A stretch of 64,000 nt of DNA from assembly GCA_022041995.1 (NCBI GenBank), contig CP074381.1:3968001-4032000 (forward strand), given 5' to 3'. Within the stretch, counting starts at the first letter, position 1, and every line of letters starts with the position of its first letter. Position numbers and translations under genes: made by a program. The notes beneath the pieces were generated by a model. The model saw nothing but the letters and a program-made list of their open reading frames with translations. It was not told the DNA's origin and did not search any database. Origin of the DNA: Cupriavidus necator (GTDB taxonomy: Bacteria; Pseudomonadota; Gammaproteobacteria; Burkholderiales; Burkholderiaceae). Positions 34,808-43,193 of the stretch are shown in pieces.

Positions 34808-35776
34808 TCAGGCAGCGCTGGCCTGGCTGCTCATGTATACGGGGTCGACGTGCGTCATCACGTTGAGCACGTGATGATGTTCCAGGGTGCGGCGCCGGGC
34901 TTCGACTGCGATGGCATGGCCCTGCGCCACCGTCAGCGCGGCATCGATCTCCAGGTGCACGTCCACCAGCACCTGGTCGCCCATCTTGCGGGTGCGCAGG
35001 TCGTGCAGGCCCAGCACGCCGGGCGTGCCCAGCATGGTCGCGCGGATCACCGCGACGGTCTCCTCGTCGGCCGCGCGGTCCATCAGGTCGTCGAGCGCAT
35101 CCCAGCCGAAACGCAAGCCCATGCGCGCCACCATCAGCCCGACCACGATGGCCGCTACAGGATCGAGCATGTGGTAGCCCAGCAGGTTGCCGCCAATGCC
35201 CAGCGCCACCACCAGCGACGAGGCCGCATCCGAGCGCGCATGCCACGCATTGGCAACCAGCATGCCCGAGCGCACGCGCCGCGCCACCGCCAGCATGTAG
35301 CGGAACAGCAGCTCCTTGGACACCAGCGCGGCCAGCGCCACCCACAAGGCCACCGGCTGCACCGGCTGCAGGCTGGCCGGATGCTGCAATTTGTCCACCG
35401 ACGCCCACAGCATGCCCGCCCCCACCGCCAGCAGCAGCCCACCGAGTGCCAGCGACGCCGCGGTCTCGAAGCGCAGGTGGCCGTACTGGTGGTCGGCGTC
35501 CGGGTCCTTGCGGCTCTGCCAGCCGGCCAGCAGCACCACGAAGTCGGAGAGCAGGTCTGAGAGGGAATGCGCGGCGTCGGCGATCAGCGCCTGCGAGCCA
35601 GAGATGACGCCGGCCACCGCCTGCACGGCGGTCAGGCCGATATTGACGGCCACGCTGACCAGCGTACTGCGCCGGCCGGCCCGGTGGCGCGCGTCGGCCT
35701 CGGCCGGGCTGGCGGCGGTGGCGTCGTCCGGAAGGCCGGCGGATGCTGGCCGCAGAGGGTTGTGTTCCGATTCCAT
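34808..35776 (-). CDS. Cation diffusion facilitator metal exporter
   Basis: A 322-residue CDF-family inner-membrane divalent-metal/H+ antiporter. Six membrane segments are followed by a cytoplasmic dimerisation domain (DHDLRTRKMGDQVLVDVHLEI region). Metal-site motifs are visible in TM2 (DAAHSLSDLLSD) and TM5 (HARSDAASS). The HxxxD pairs suggest zinc, cobalt or iron rather than manganese, but metal choice is not decisive. The start MESEHNP at 35776 is preferred over the TTG-type extension to 35797. No metal-sensor gene is adjacent. Confidence 0.92.
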   Translation of the reverse strand: MESEHNPLRPASAGLPDDATAASPAEADARHRAGRRSTLVSVAVNIGLTAVQAVAGVISGSQALIADAAHSLSDLLSDFVVLLAGWQSRKDPDADHQYGHLRFETAASLALGGLLLAVGAGMLWASVDKLQHPASLQPVQPVALWVALAALVSKELLFRYMLAVARRVRSGMLVANAWHARSDAASSLVVALGIGGNLLGYHMLDPVAAIVVGLMVARMGLRFGWDALDDLMDRAADEETVAVIRATMLGTPGVLGLHDLRTRKMGDQVLVDVHLEIDAALTVAQGHAIAVEARRRTLEHHHVLNVMTHVDPVYMSSQASAA

Positions 35777-35925
35777 CGGGTGACTATAGCCCAACATCCG
35801 CGATGGGCGGACCGGGCTATCGCGCCGCTGCCGTGCCGATTTCGTAACAGCGCTGGCGAACTTTTAGTGTCGCCTTTACCGTTACACAGGACGGGCACAC
35901 CGGACACTGCAAGGAGGACCCAACG

Positions 35926-36177
35926 ATGGCGATTCGGTCACTTGCCTCGCACAGCACATCCCAGCTGCGCCGCCTGGTCGGACAGATGCAGGCGGAAGTC
36001 GATGCATTAGAGAACCTTTCCACCGCTGACGCCGACGCACAAAGCCGCCTTGGCTATGCCATCGGCCGCCTGCGCGACGGCATCGAGGCGGTCGAGGACG
36101 CGCTGCAGTCGCTGCGCGCGCTGCAACAGGTACGGCCCTCGGCGATGAAGGCCCGCAGGCCGACCCGGGTGGCGTAG
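35926..36177 (+). CDS. Small conserved hypothetical protein
   Basis: An 83-residue protein with no recognised domain. It is predicted mostly helical with heptad-like spacing of Leu, Val and Ala (LRRLVGQMQAEVDALENL, then IGRLRDGIEAVEDALQSL), so a coiled coil or helical hairpin is likely. AAGGAGGACC before the ATG is an excellent ribosome site, supporting it as real. The tail is basic (MKARRPTRVA). It is divergent from the CDF gene and convergent with the racemase-like gene. Confidence 0.72.
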   Translation: MAIRSLASHSTSQLRRLVGQMQAEVDALENLSTADADAQSRLGYAIGRLRDGIEAVEDALQSLRALQQVRPSAMKARRPTRVA

Positions 36178-36256
36178 CCTGCCCGCGCCTGCACGCTGGC
36201 GCGATCCACACGGCCGGGCAGATCGCTCGCGCTCCTTGTTGTCCCCACGGGCCGGC

Positions 36257-36934
36257 TCACGCCGCCGGGCAATAGCGCAGCGCCTGCGCCATGGCTTCGC
36301 ACGCGGCCGGCACCGGGCCGATGACGGGGATCGGAAAGCGCAGGCCCAGCGCCCGGGCGGCCTCGCCCAGCGGGCCGCCGCCGATGATCACGGCTTGCGC
36401 CCCATCGGCGCGGATGCAGGTATCGACCGCGCCCGCCAGCAGGTCTTCCTGCTGCTGCGGCGTGCCGCCCAGCGCGCGCGGATCGCCCTCGGTGAAGCGC
36501 GCGCCCGTGAAGAGCTCGCCCAACCCGTGCCGGCGCACGCTGGCGCTGATCGACGCCGCCAGCCGCGGCGTGGTGGTGGCGATGCCGAAGCGCCGCCGCC
36601 CGGCCGCGGCCGCGTGCATCGAGGCTTCGCCGATGCCCACCACCGGCACCGACAAGTGCGCGCGCAGGGCCTCGATGCCGGGGTCGCCGAAGGCGCCGAC
36701 GATCACGCCGTCGGCGCGGCCCGCCAGGCGCAGCATGTCTGCATCGCAGATGGCCTCAGCGGCCACGGCAAGGTCGTCTTCATCGATGATCATCGGCGCC
36801 CCGCGCGTGACCGTCGCGCCGACCACGGTCGGCGGCGCGGCCATGGTCTGCGCGAACCAGGCGCGCGCGATCTCGACCATCATCTGCGTGGTGGCGCTCG
36901 ACGTATTCGGGTTGATCAGCAGGATGTGGCTCAT
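36257..36934 (-). CDS. Asp/Glu/hydantoin racemase-family protein lacking both catalytic cysteines
   Basis: A 225-residue protein with the Asp/Glu/hydantoin racemase fold: ILLINPNTSSATTQMMVEIA, GAPMIIDEDDLA and GIGEASMHAAAAGRRRFGI. Active hydantoin racemases have one Cys in an A-C-F-x-D-P-G motif and another in L-G-C-A-G. Here the equivalents read GAFGDPG and IGGGPLG, so both catalytic Cys positions are Ala or Gly. A classical two-base racemase mechanism is therefore doubtful. The start MSHILLINP at 36934 is the family start, with the frame open to 37027. Confidence 0.8.
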   Translation of the reverse strand: MSHILLINPNTSSATTQMMVEIARAWFAQTMAAPPTVVGATVTRGAPMIIDEDDLAVAAEAICDADMLRLAGRADGVIVGAFGDPGIEALRAHLSVPVVGIGEASMHAAAAGRRRFGIATTTPRLAASISASVRRHGLGELFTGARFTEGDPRALGGTPQQQEDLLAGAVDTCIRADGAQAVIIGGGPLGEAARALGLRFPIPVIGPVPAACEAMAQALRYCPAA

Positions 36935-37180
36935 GGATGCCTCTTGAGATTCAGGGGTGCTGGCCGGCGGCAGGCGTGGCGCGAGCGGCCGCCGCGCTGT
37001 CCGGCGCATCGACCTGTTGGCTTGCAAGGAGTCGAAGAACTAGGCCCCGGCGGGTGTGGGTTGGCGGCGGTACAAGGCGCGCCCGCCTGGGCCGAGGGCT
37101 TAACGATAGCGTATGGCGGCTGCCAGCGCGAGATGGCGGACCATGCGGCCGCCCTTGCCCGGCGCAGGCAGCAAAAACAC

Positions 37181-37216
37181 AAAAGCCCCGGAAAGCGTTG
37201 GCTTTCCGGGGCTTTT
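37181..37216 (-). terminator. Terminator downstream of tRNA-Ala
   Basis: A 16-bp stem AAAAGCCCCGGAAAGC / GCTTTCCGGGGCTTTT with a four-base loop. On the minus strand it follows the tRNA and is trailed by a T-rich run (TTTTGTGTTTTTG). Confidence 0.9.
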
Positions 37217-37228
37217 GCGGGTGATATC

Positions 37229-37304
37229 TGGTGGACCGAAGGAGGATCGAACTCCCGACCTCTGCATTGCGAACGCAGCGCTCTCCCAGCTGAGCTATCG
37301 GCCC
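37229..37304 (-). tRNA. tRNA-Ala (anticodon CGC)
   Basis: A 76-base tRNA with encoded CCA. The acceptor stem GGGCCGA pairs with TCGGTCC, the D stem is GCTC/GAGC, the anticodon stem-loop is CTGCG-TTCGCAA-TGCAG with anticodon CGC (reading GCG), and the T arm contains GTTCGATCC. The GCG-reading isoacceptor fits the very high third-position G+C of the surrounding genes. It is followed by a strong terminator. Confidence 0.96.
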
Positions 37305-37378
37305 GTGGCGGTTGATTGTAGCGTAATACGGCAGCGCCCTTCAATCCTCGCGGCGGCGCATGAGGGGGCTGGGCAACA

Positions 37379-39100
37379 TCAGGCTGCCATGCCCGGATTG
37401 CCGTCCATGCCGCGCACGCGCGGCAGGTTCAGCGGGCGGGCGCTGACTTCCCTGGTGCTGCGCAGCCACTGTGCCATCACGTCCCAGATCGGGGCGCCGC
37501 CGGCCTGGCGCGCCTCTTCGGCCACCGGGGCCCAGCCCGCCACCTTGTAGGTCTTGCCGGCTTCCAGCGGCTTGCCGGCCAGGCGCATGTCGCTGATGCG
37601 CTTGCCCATGCCGGCGGCAGGATCGATGGTGTACTGCAGCCCGCCCACGCGCACCATGTCGCCGCCCTGCTGGTAGTACGGGTCGGGGTTGAACAGGTTG
37701 TCGGCCACGTCTTCCAGGATGGTCTTGATGGTCTCGCCGCTCATCTGCGTCACCGTGGTGTACGGGTAGGTGATGGCGGTCTGGTCCATCAGGTGTTCCA
37801 TGGTGATGGCCTCGCCCGGCAGCAGCGTGGTGCCCCAGCGGAAGCCCGGCGAGAACGCGATCTGCGCGCCCTGGGCCTGCATCAGGCCATCCAGGATCAG
37901 CTGGTCGAAGGTGCCGTTGAAATTGCCGCGGCGGTACAGCAGGCCGCGGTTGACGGCCAGCACTTCGCCCAGCTTCTGCTCATAGGGCGCGCGGACTTTC
38001 CTGATGAGCGCGTCCATGGCCGGGTCGGCCGGCAGGTAGTTGGCGAACACCGGCAGCAGCCGGTAGCGGAAGTCGGCTACCTTGCCGCCCTTCACGTCAA
38101 AGTCGAGCACGCCGAGGAACTTGCCGTTGGAGCCGGCATTGGTCACCAGCGTGGTGCCGCCGGCATTCTTCACCGGCACCGGCGCAGGCATGCCGTCATG
38201 GGTATGGCCGCCCAGGATGGCGTCGAGCCCGCGCACGCGCGAGGCCAGTTTCAGGTCCACATCCATGCCGTTGTGGGACAGCAGCACCACCGCCTGCGCG
38301 CCCTTGCCGCGCGCTGCGTCGATGACCTGCTGCAGGTTCTCTTCCTGGATGCCGAAGGTCCAGTCCGGCACGAAATAGCGCGGGTTGGCGATGGGCGTGT
38401 ACGGGAAGGCCTGGCCGATGATGGCCACCGGCACGCCGTTGATCTCGCGGATCACGTACGGATCGAACACCGGATCGCCGAAATCATTGGTCTTGATGTT
38501 CTGCGCCAGGAAGGCGACCTTGCCCTTGAAGTCCTTGTCGACGATCTCCTTGACGCGGTCCGCGCCCAGGGTCATCTCCCAGTGCGGCGTCATCACGTCC
38601 ACGCCCAGCGCCAGCGCGGCATCGACCATGTCCTGGCCCTTGGTCCACAGCGCGGTGGCCGAGCCCTGCCACGTATCCCCGCCATCGAGCAGCAAGGCCC
38701 CCGGCCGGCCCGCCTTCAGCCGTTTCACCAGCGTGGCCAGGTGCGCAAACCCGCCGACCTTGCCATAGCGGCGCGCGGCCTCGTTGAAATCCAGGCAGGT
38801 GAACGCATGCGCCTGCGGCGTGCCGGGGCGGATGCCGTAGTGGCGCAGCAGCGCGTCGCCGACCAGGTGCGGGGGCTTGCCTGCATAGTCGCCGATGCCG
38901 AGGTTGACATTGGGTTCGCGGAAGTACACCGGCCGCAGCTGCGCATGGCAGTCGGTGAAATGCAGCAGGTGGACGTTGCCGAAGCGCGGCAGGTCGTACA
39001 TGGCCTCGGCGGCCTGCGCGGCGTGCGCGTCTTGATGGGGGAACGTCATGCCGCCGGCGCCGGCAATGGCCAGCACCTGCAGGAACTCGCGTCGGTTCAT
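37379..39100 (-). CDS. soxB: Thiosulfohydrolase SoxB
   Basis: Periplasmic dimanganese enzyme that hydrolyses the sulfonate of SoxY-bound thiosulfate to sulfate. The 573-residue protein has a twin-arginine signal (MNRREFLQVLAIAGAGG) and metallophosphatase-type metal motifs (HFTDCHAQLRP, LLDGGDTWQGS, LLSHNGMD, ILGGHTHDG). The C-terminal 5'-nucleotidase-like domain follows (MSGETIKTILEDVADNLFNPDPYYQQGG). It is the last gene of the sox run before the tRNA. Confidence 0.97.
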   Translation of the reverse strand: MNRREFLQVLAIAGAGGMTFPHQDAHAAQAAEAMYDLPRFGNVHLLHFTDCHAQLRPVYFREPNVNLGIGDYAGKPPHLVGDALLRHYGIRPGTPQAHAFTCLDFNEAARRYGKVGGFAHLATLVKRLKAGRPGALLLDGGDTWQGSATALWTKGQDMVDAALALGVDVMTPHWEMTLGADRVKEIVDKDFKGKVAFLAQNIKTNDFGDPVFDPYVIREINGVPVAIIGQAFPYTPIANPRYFVPDWTFGIQEENLQQVIDAARGKGAQAVVLLSHNGMDVDLKLASRVRGLDAILGGHTHDGMPAPVPVKNAGGTTLVTNAGSNGKFLGVLDFDVKGGKVADFRYRLLPVFANYLPADPAMDALIRKVRAPYEQKLGEVLAVNRGLLYRRGNFNGTFDQLILDGLMQAQGAQIAFSPGFRWGTTLLPGEAITMEHLMDQTAITYPYTTVTQMSGETIKTILEDVADNLFNPDPYYQQGGDMVRVGGLQYTIDPAAGMGKRISDMRLAGKPLEAGKTYKVAGWAPVAEEARQAGGAPIWDVMAQWLRSTREVSARPLNLPRVRGMDGNPGMAA

Positions 39101-39157
39101 GTCTCTACCTGTGGATAAGTGCGTGCCGGTCGGCGCGTGGCGTCCGGCATCGCATGG

Positions 39158-39652
39158 CTATGGCTTCGCGTACCGCTCCAGCGCGGCCACCTCGTCTTCG
39201 AGCATTTCGCCCACTTCCTTCTGCACCACGCGCCCGCGCGCGTCGATCACGTACAGCTCGGGCAGTCCCTTGGGCTTGCCGAACACGGCCTGAAGCGCGG
39301 GCGAATCCATCGTCGCCGGGAAGGCGTAGCCGCGCTTGCGCATGTAGTCGGCGGCTTCCCGCGGGCCCTTGTCGACGCTGATGGTCAGCACCTGCAGCGG
39401 CGTGCCGCGCGTGCGTTCATAAAGCTTCTGCAGGCGCGGGTTCTGCATCGCGCAGAACGGGCACCACGAAGCCCAGTATTCGACCACCAGCGGCTTGCCG
39501 GCCAGCGCGGCCGCGCTGAGTGTGCGGCCGTCGAGCGTGCGCACAGCGGGCAGGCGCACGGTGTCGCCCACCTCCAGCGCCGCCGCGCCGGCTGCAGCGC
39601 CGGCCAGGCTGAAGGCCAGCAGCCAGCGCAGCAGCACGGCAGGCGCGCGCAT
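39158..39652 (-). CDS. Periplasmic thioredoxin-like protein of the sox cluster (SoxW/SoxS-type)
   Basis: A 164-residue TlpA-like thioredoxin with an N-terminal export segment (LLRWLLAFSLAGAAAGAAAL) and redox motif WASWCPFCAMQNPRL. SoxS or SoxW proteins keep the SoxY thiol or SoxA cysteine reduced, and the position between soxX and soxB fits that role. The exact name is left open. It starts five bases after soxX stops; the start was chosen at the ATG opening the signal peptide. Confidence 0.88.
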   Translation of the reverse strand: MRAPAVLLRWLLAFSLAGAAAGAAALEVGDTVRLPAVRTLDGRTLSAAALAGKPLVVEYWASWCPFCAMQNPRLQKLYERTRGTPLQVLTISVDKGPREAADYMRKRGYAFPATMDSPALQAVFGKPKGLPELYVIDARGRVVQKEVGEMLEDEVAALERYAKP

Positions 39653-39657
39653 CGGCC

Positions 39658-40320
39658 TTACTGGTTGACCGGCGAGGCCGGGTCGAGCAGCAGCGCCATC
39701 ACGTCGCGGATCTGGGCCTCGGTCAGGATGCCCTTGTGGCCGAAGCGCGGCATGTTGGAGCAGGCGGCATAGGCGCTGGAGTCCCAGATCTTGCCCCAGG
39801 TGTATTTGATGACGTCCTGCGAATTGCCGCGCAGCTTGCCGTACTGGTACAGCGACGGACCGATATTGCCGAACGAGATCTCGGCCTTGGTCATCTGGTG
39901 GCAGGCGTAGCAGTTGCCGCCGTTGGTGGCGCCGACCTGGTCGGTGAACTGCATGCCGCGCCCGTTCTGGGCGACCTTTTCGCCTTCCTTCCAGTCGCCC
40001 AGCCATTTGTCGTCGGCCGGGTACTTGATCTGCTTGAGCTCGGCGGCCTCGATCTTCTTCGCCACCTTCGCCGGCACCCTGGTGCGGTCCGGGTACTGGC
40101 TGCAGGCCTGCTGCATGCCGTCCTGGTTCAGCACGCCCTCGACCGTGACCGGGCCGCGCGACGAGAACGAGTCCTCAATCAGGTGCTTCATGTCGGCGCC
40201 GCTGACGGCGGCGGGCTTGCCCTTGGGCGCGCGGGCCTTGGTGCTGTCCTGCGCGTGGGCGCCGGTTGCCAGCAGGGTGGCCAGGGCCGCGACGGCCAGT
40301 GCCTGGTGTTGTCGTTGCAT
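39658..40320 (-). CDS. soxX: Cytochrome c SoxX
   Basis: The small heme subunit of SoxAX, which links thiosulfate to the SoxY cysteine. A signal peptide (LAVAALATLLATGAHAQD) precedes a mature protein with one heme site CYACH and a late Met ligand region (AACSNMPRFGH). An N-terminal insertion, about residues 25-90, makes it 220 residues, longer than the shortest SoxX but normal for betaproteobacterial forms. GGGAGAG precedes the ATG. Confidence 0.94.
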   Translation of the reverse strand: MQRQHQALAVAALATLLATGAHAQDSTKARAPKGKPAAVSGADMKHLIEDSFSSRGPVTVEGVLNQDGMQQACSQYPDRTRVPAKVAKKIEAAELKQIKYPADDKWLGDWKEGEKVAQNGRGMQFTDQVGATNGGNCYACHQMTKAEISFGNIGPSLYQYGKLRGNSQDVIKYTWGKIWDSSAYAACSNMPRFGHKGILTEAQIRDVMALLLDPASPVNQ

Positions 40321-40339
40321 GTTGTCTCTCCCGTACTGG

Positions 40340-41167
40340 TCAGCGCTTCATCGCCGGGCCGTCGTAGGTCCCGCCGTTGGCGTTCTTCGCCAGGAACAGG
40401 GTCAGCGCGGTGATCACGTCCGAGCCATAGGCGGGTTCGGGAAAGCGCTGCTGGCGCAGGCAGTCGTACAGCCGGTGCTGCATGGTGCGGACTTCGCCCT
40501 GCGAGACGCGGTAGGCGGGCCAGGTGGTGTAGGCCGCCTGCGCGCCCTTGTCGGTCAGCAGGTTGGGTAGGTCCTGCAGGCGGATGCGCTGGCCGTCCAC
40601 CGCATGGCAGGTGGCGCAGGCAAAGTCATAGGCGCCGCCGCGGTAGAAGAACATCTTCTCGCCCAGCGCATAGGTGCGCTTTTCTTCGGGATGGCTGAGC
40701 TGCACGTTCATCTTCACGCCGCGCGACTCGCCGGTCAGGTAGGCCACCAGGCGCTCGATCTCCGACGGCTTGCCCGACGACGAGAACGGGTTCTTCGTTG
40801 CCTCATCCTTGGTCAGCCCCTGCAGCGTCATGCGGCAGTAAGCCAGCCGCTGCTCCAGGTCCATCACCTTGCTGGCGTCCTTGAAGTAGCGCGGCAGCTC
40901 GGCGTAGGCGCCCTTGGTCACGCCCGGGCCCTTGCCCAGGTCGCACTGTTCCAGCGAGGCGTTCTTCGGGCCGGCCGGCTTCTTCCACAGTTCTTCCCCG
41001 GCGGCTTCCCACAGCTCGGCGGGATTGCCTTCAGCCAGCATCTGGCGGTACTTGGCGATTTCTTCGGCGGTGCTGCCCTGCGCATGCACGGCGGCAGCGG
41101 AGGCCACCGCAGCGGTGGCCGCCGCGGCCAGCGCCGCGCGCCGGGCCAGGCTTCGGATGGTGTTCAT
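40340..41167 (-). CDS. soxA: Cytochrome c SoxA, apparently mono-heme
   Basis: The catalytic heme subunit of SoxAX. The 275-residue protein has an Ala-rich signal peptide, a degenerate N-terminal domain (QCDLGKGPG) without a CxxCH, and one heme site FACATCHAVDG in the C-terminal domain. The cysteine that becomes a persulfide or heme ligand is in LYDCLRQQRFP. This fits the mono-heme SoxA subclass. GAGGAG lies before the ATG at 41167; the frame is open to 41287. Confidence 0.95.
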   Translation of the reverse strand: MNTIRSLARRAALAAAATAAVASAAAVHAQGSTAEEIAKYRQMLAEGNPAELWEAAGEELWKKPAGPKNASLEQCDLGKGPGVTKGAYAELPRYFKDASKVMDLEQRLAYCRMTLQGLTKDEATKNPFSSSGKPSEIERLVAYLTGESRGVKMNVQLSHPEEKRTYALGEKMFFYRGGAYDFACATCHAVDGQRIRLQDLPNLLTDKGAQAAYTTWPAYRVSQGEVRTMQHRLYDCLRQQRFPEPAYGSDVITALTLFLAKNANGGTYDGPAMKR

Positions 41168-41240
41168 GGGGCATCTCCTCGCGGCCTCGCACCGTGGCGG
41201 GCCGTTCTCTCTTTTGTTGCCGGAAGCTACGCCGCCCGGC

Positions 41241-41693
41241 TCAGGGCTTGATATACGCGTAGCCTTCTTCGGCCTGCAGGCGCGCAATCTCGACCACGCC
41301 GGCCGGTACCACCTTGGCGTCCATCAACAGGCTCGATTCCGATATCTTGCGCGCCGTCAGTGTATTGCGGCACACGCGGAACTCCACCCCGGCCGAGGCC
41401 AGCGCGCCCACCGGGCCGTCAAAGGTGTTGCCGCGCCCATCCTTGGCGCCTTCGACCAGGAAATCGATGCCGTAGCCTAGCGCCACCACCACGATCCTGG
41501 TGCCCGGCGCGCCGCTCAGGTGGTTGCGCAGGTTGCCCATCGCGCGCACCGCCTGGTCGATGCCTTCGGACAGCTGGTATACCACCTTCACGCGCCCGCC
41601 CTTGCCAGCAGCCGGGGCAGCCTGCGCCGCCGCCCTGGCGCTCAGGCCGATGGCGGCCAGCGCCGCCGATGCTCGAATAAATGCTCGCCGCAT
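41241..41693 (-). CDS. Exported DsrE-family protein
   Basis: A 150-residue DsrE/DsrF-like protein with an export signal (RRAFIRASAALAAIGLSARA, a possible twin-arginine type). It has KVVYQLSEGIDQAVRAMGNLRNHL, an NAD-like Rossmann variant, and Cys in FRVCRNTL. DsrE proteins carry sulfane sulfur on a cysteine, so a sulfur-transfer role beside Sox proteins is plausible but unproven. It lies between soxZ and soxA. Confidence 0.86.
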   Translation of the reverse strand: MRRAFIRASAALAAIGLSARAAAQAAPAAGKGGRVKVVYQLSEGIDQAVRAMGNLRNHLSGAPGTRIVVVALGYGIDFLVEGAKDGRGNTFDGPVGALASAGVEFRVCRNTLTARKISESSLLMDAKVVPAGVVEIARLQAEEGYAYIKP

Positions 41694-41778
41694 GTTGTTC
41701 CTTCCCGCCGGGCCAGTCCCGGCATCCGTCCCGAACCTTAGCAGAGGACGGCGTGGCCTGCCGGCCGCGGAACGGCTG

Positions 41779-42090
41779 TCAGGCGATGGTCGCTTCGTCG
41801 GTGCGCTTGTCGCCCTTGTTGTCGATCCAGGTCACGGCGACCTTGTCGCCCTTGGCGCCGCCCTTGAACTTGAAGTTCAGGAACGGGTCCTTCGACACCG
41901 CCGGGCCGAACTGGGCGCGGAACACTTCCTTGCCCTTGCACTGTGCGGTCACGGTCTGGATATGCCAGGCCGGGACGACCTTGCCGGACGTATCCTTGCG
42001 CTGGCCGGTTTCCATGTCGTGCTTCATCAGAATCTTGACGTCAACCACGCCGCCGTTTTCGGTGGCGCGTACGCGCATCGGGTCTGCCAT
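41779..42090 (-). CDS. soxZ: SoxZ, SoxY partner
   Basis: A 103-residue immunoglobulin-like protein that forms the SoxYZ sulfur-carrier complex. It starts MADPMRVRATENGGVVDVKI and has the family motif FNFKFKGGAKGDKVAVTWIDN-like region (LNFKFKGGAKGDK). No signal peptide is seen, consistent with export bound to SoxY. An AGGAG site precedes the start. It follows soxY closely, as in all sox clusters. Confidence 0.96.
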   Translation of the reverse strand: MADPMRVRATENGGVVDVKILMKHDMETGQRKDTSGKVVPAWHIQTVTAQCKGKEVFRAQFGPAVSKDPFLNFKFKGGAKGDKVAVTWIDNKGDKRTDEATIA

Positions 42091-42136
42091 GTGTTTCTCC
42101 TGTTGCAGTCTGGGAATCTCGATCCGGGGCGCGGCG

Positions 42137-42592
42137 TCAGCCGCCGCAGCCGCCCAGCGTGACCTTGATTTCCTTCGATGCCACGTACCACTTGCCGCCG
42201 GCCTTGACCGCGGCATGCACGACCGAGGTCTGGCCCATCTTCACGCGCGTGGAGACGAACGGCTCGGTGCCGGCCGGGATGACGAAGTCGGCGGCCAGCG
42301 TGTTGGGGTTCTTTTCCACCAGGATCGCGATCTGCTCGGTATCCGGGATGGTGCTGGTCACGGCCACCGGCACCACGGCGCCGTTCTCGGCGATATCGGG
42401 CGCGGTGAAGGTGATGGCGGTGCTTTTCTCGGTGCCGCTGCCGCCGAGCGCCTTGATCACGTCGGCAACGCTCTTGCCGTCAAAGGCGTTCTTGTTCCAC
42501 TCGGCCGCCTGCGCTTCGCTGATCAGGCCGGTGGCGGCCATCAGGGACAGGACAGCGGTGACCCGCAGCACTTCTCGTCGTTTGGAATTCAT
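42137..42592 (-). CDS. soxY: SoxY sulfur carrier protein
   Basis: The 151-residue carrier that holds oxidising sulfur on its C-terminal cysteine. It ends in the diagnostic GGCGG swinging arm. The N-terminus is a twin-arginine-like signal (NSKRREVLRVTAVLSLMAATG). The core is a SoxY immunoglobulin-like domain. GGAGAG precedes the ATG. It is directly upstream of soxZ. Confidence 0.97.
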   Translation of the reverse strand: MNSKRREVLRVTAVLSLMAATGLISEAQAAEWNKNAFDGKSVADVIKALGGSGTEKSTAITFTAPDIAENGAVVPVAVTSTIPDTEQIAILVEKNPNTLAADFVIPAGTEPFVSTRVKMGQTSVVHAAVKAGGKWYVASKEIKVTLGGCGG

Positions 42593-42749
42593 GTTTCTGC
42601 TCTCCGGCTACTCCGTTCCAGTCGGTCGATGACCGCTTCAGGGGTGTTGCATGCGACCGGTACATGGCCGGCCGCTGATTGTCCCAGGCCGCGCGGCGTT
42701 CGCCGCCCGGCCCGGTGCATCGGCGGACTGCCCGCCCTGGCAGTCGGTC

Positions 42750-43076
42750 TTATTTGGCGGGGGCGCCAGCCAGCACCCACTCGACCACGGTCTTCAGGTC
42801 GGCGTCGCTGACCGCCGCGTTGGCGGGCATCGGCACCGGGCCCCAGACGCCCGAGCCACCGCTCTTGACCTTCTTGGTCAGGGTCGCCAGGGCGTTCTTG
42901 TCGCCCTTGTACTTGGCGGCCACGTCCTTGTAGGAAGGACCAACCAGCTTCTTGTCGACCTGGTGGCAACCCATGCAGGCGTTCTTGTTGGCGATCTCCT
43001 GTGCCTTGGCGGCATCGACCGCGTGGGCCGATGCGGCGGCGCCGAGCATCAGCGCTGCGATGACAAACTGCTTCAT
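42750..43076 (-). CDS. Periplasmic class I cytochrome c
   Basis: A 108-residue exported c-type cytochrome: signal peptide MKQFVIAALMLGAAASAHAV, heme site CMGCH at about residue 34 and Met ligand in VPMPAN. It is clearly related to the C-terminal domain of the neighbouring SoxD (same CMxCH, KKLVGPS, KYKG, GxWGxVPMP layout), so it is likely a duplicated domain. It could carry electrons from SoxAX or SoxCD to the respiratory chain. GGAGAG lies before the ATG. Confidence 0.9.
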   Translation of the reverse strand: MKQFVIAALMLGAAASAHAVDAAKAQEIANKNACMGCHQVDKKLVGPSYKDVAAKYKGDKNALATLTKKVKSGGSGVWGPVPMPANAAVSDADLKTVVEWVLAGAPAK

Positions 43077-43193
43077 TGTTAAGCTCTCCAAACTCTGTAA
43101 AGCCGTGGGGACGGCAAAGGCCGCTGGGCACAACTGCAACTGCCTCGCGGCACACACTGGCCGCCGCCTGGGGGCACTGCGGTGGCCAGTCCG

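Noticed and set aside
34465..34866. A 133-codon open frame across the tag-CDF gap.
   Set aside because: No ribosome site, odd composition and no domain; it also covers the repeated motifs.
39110..39118. A perfect DnaA box (TGTGGATAA, minus strand TTATCCACA) just upstream of soxB.
   Set aside because: A single 9-base word is expected by chance about every 130 kb when both strands are counted in unbiased sequence, and there is no cluster.
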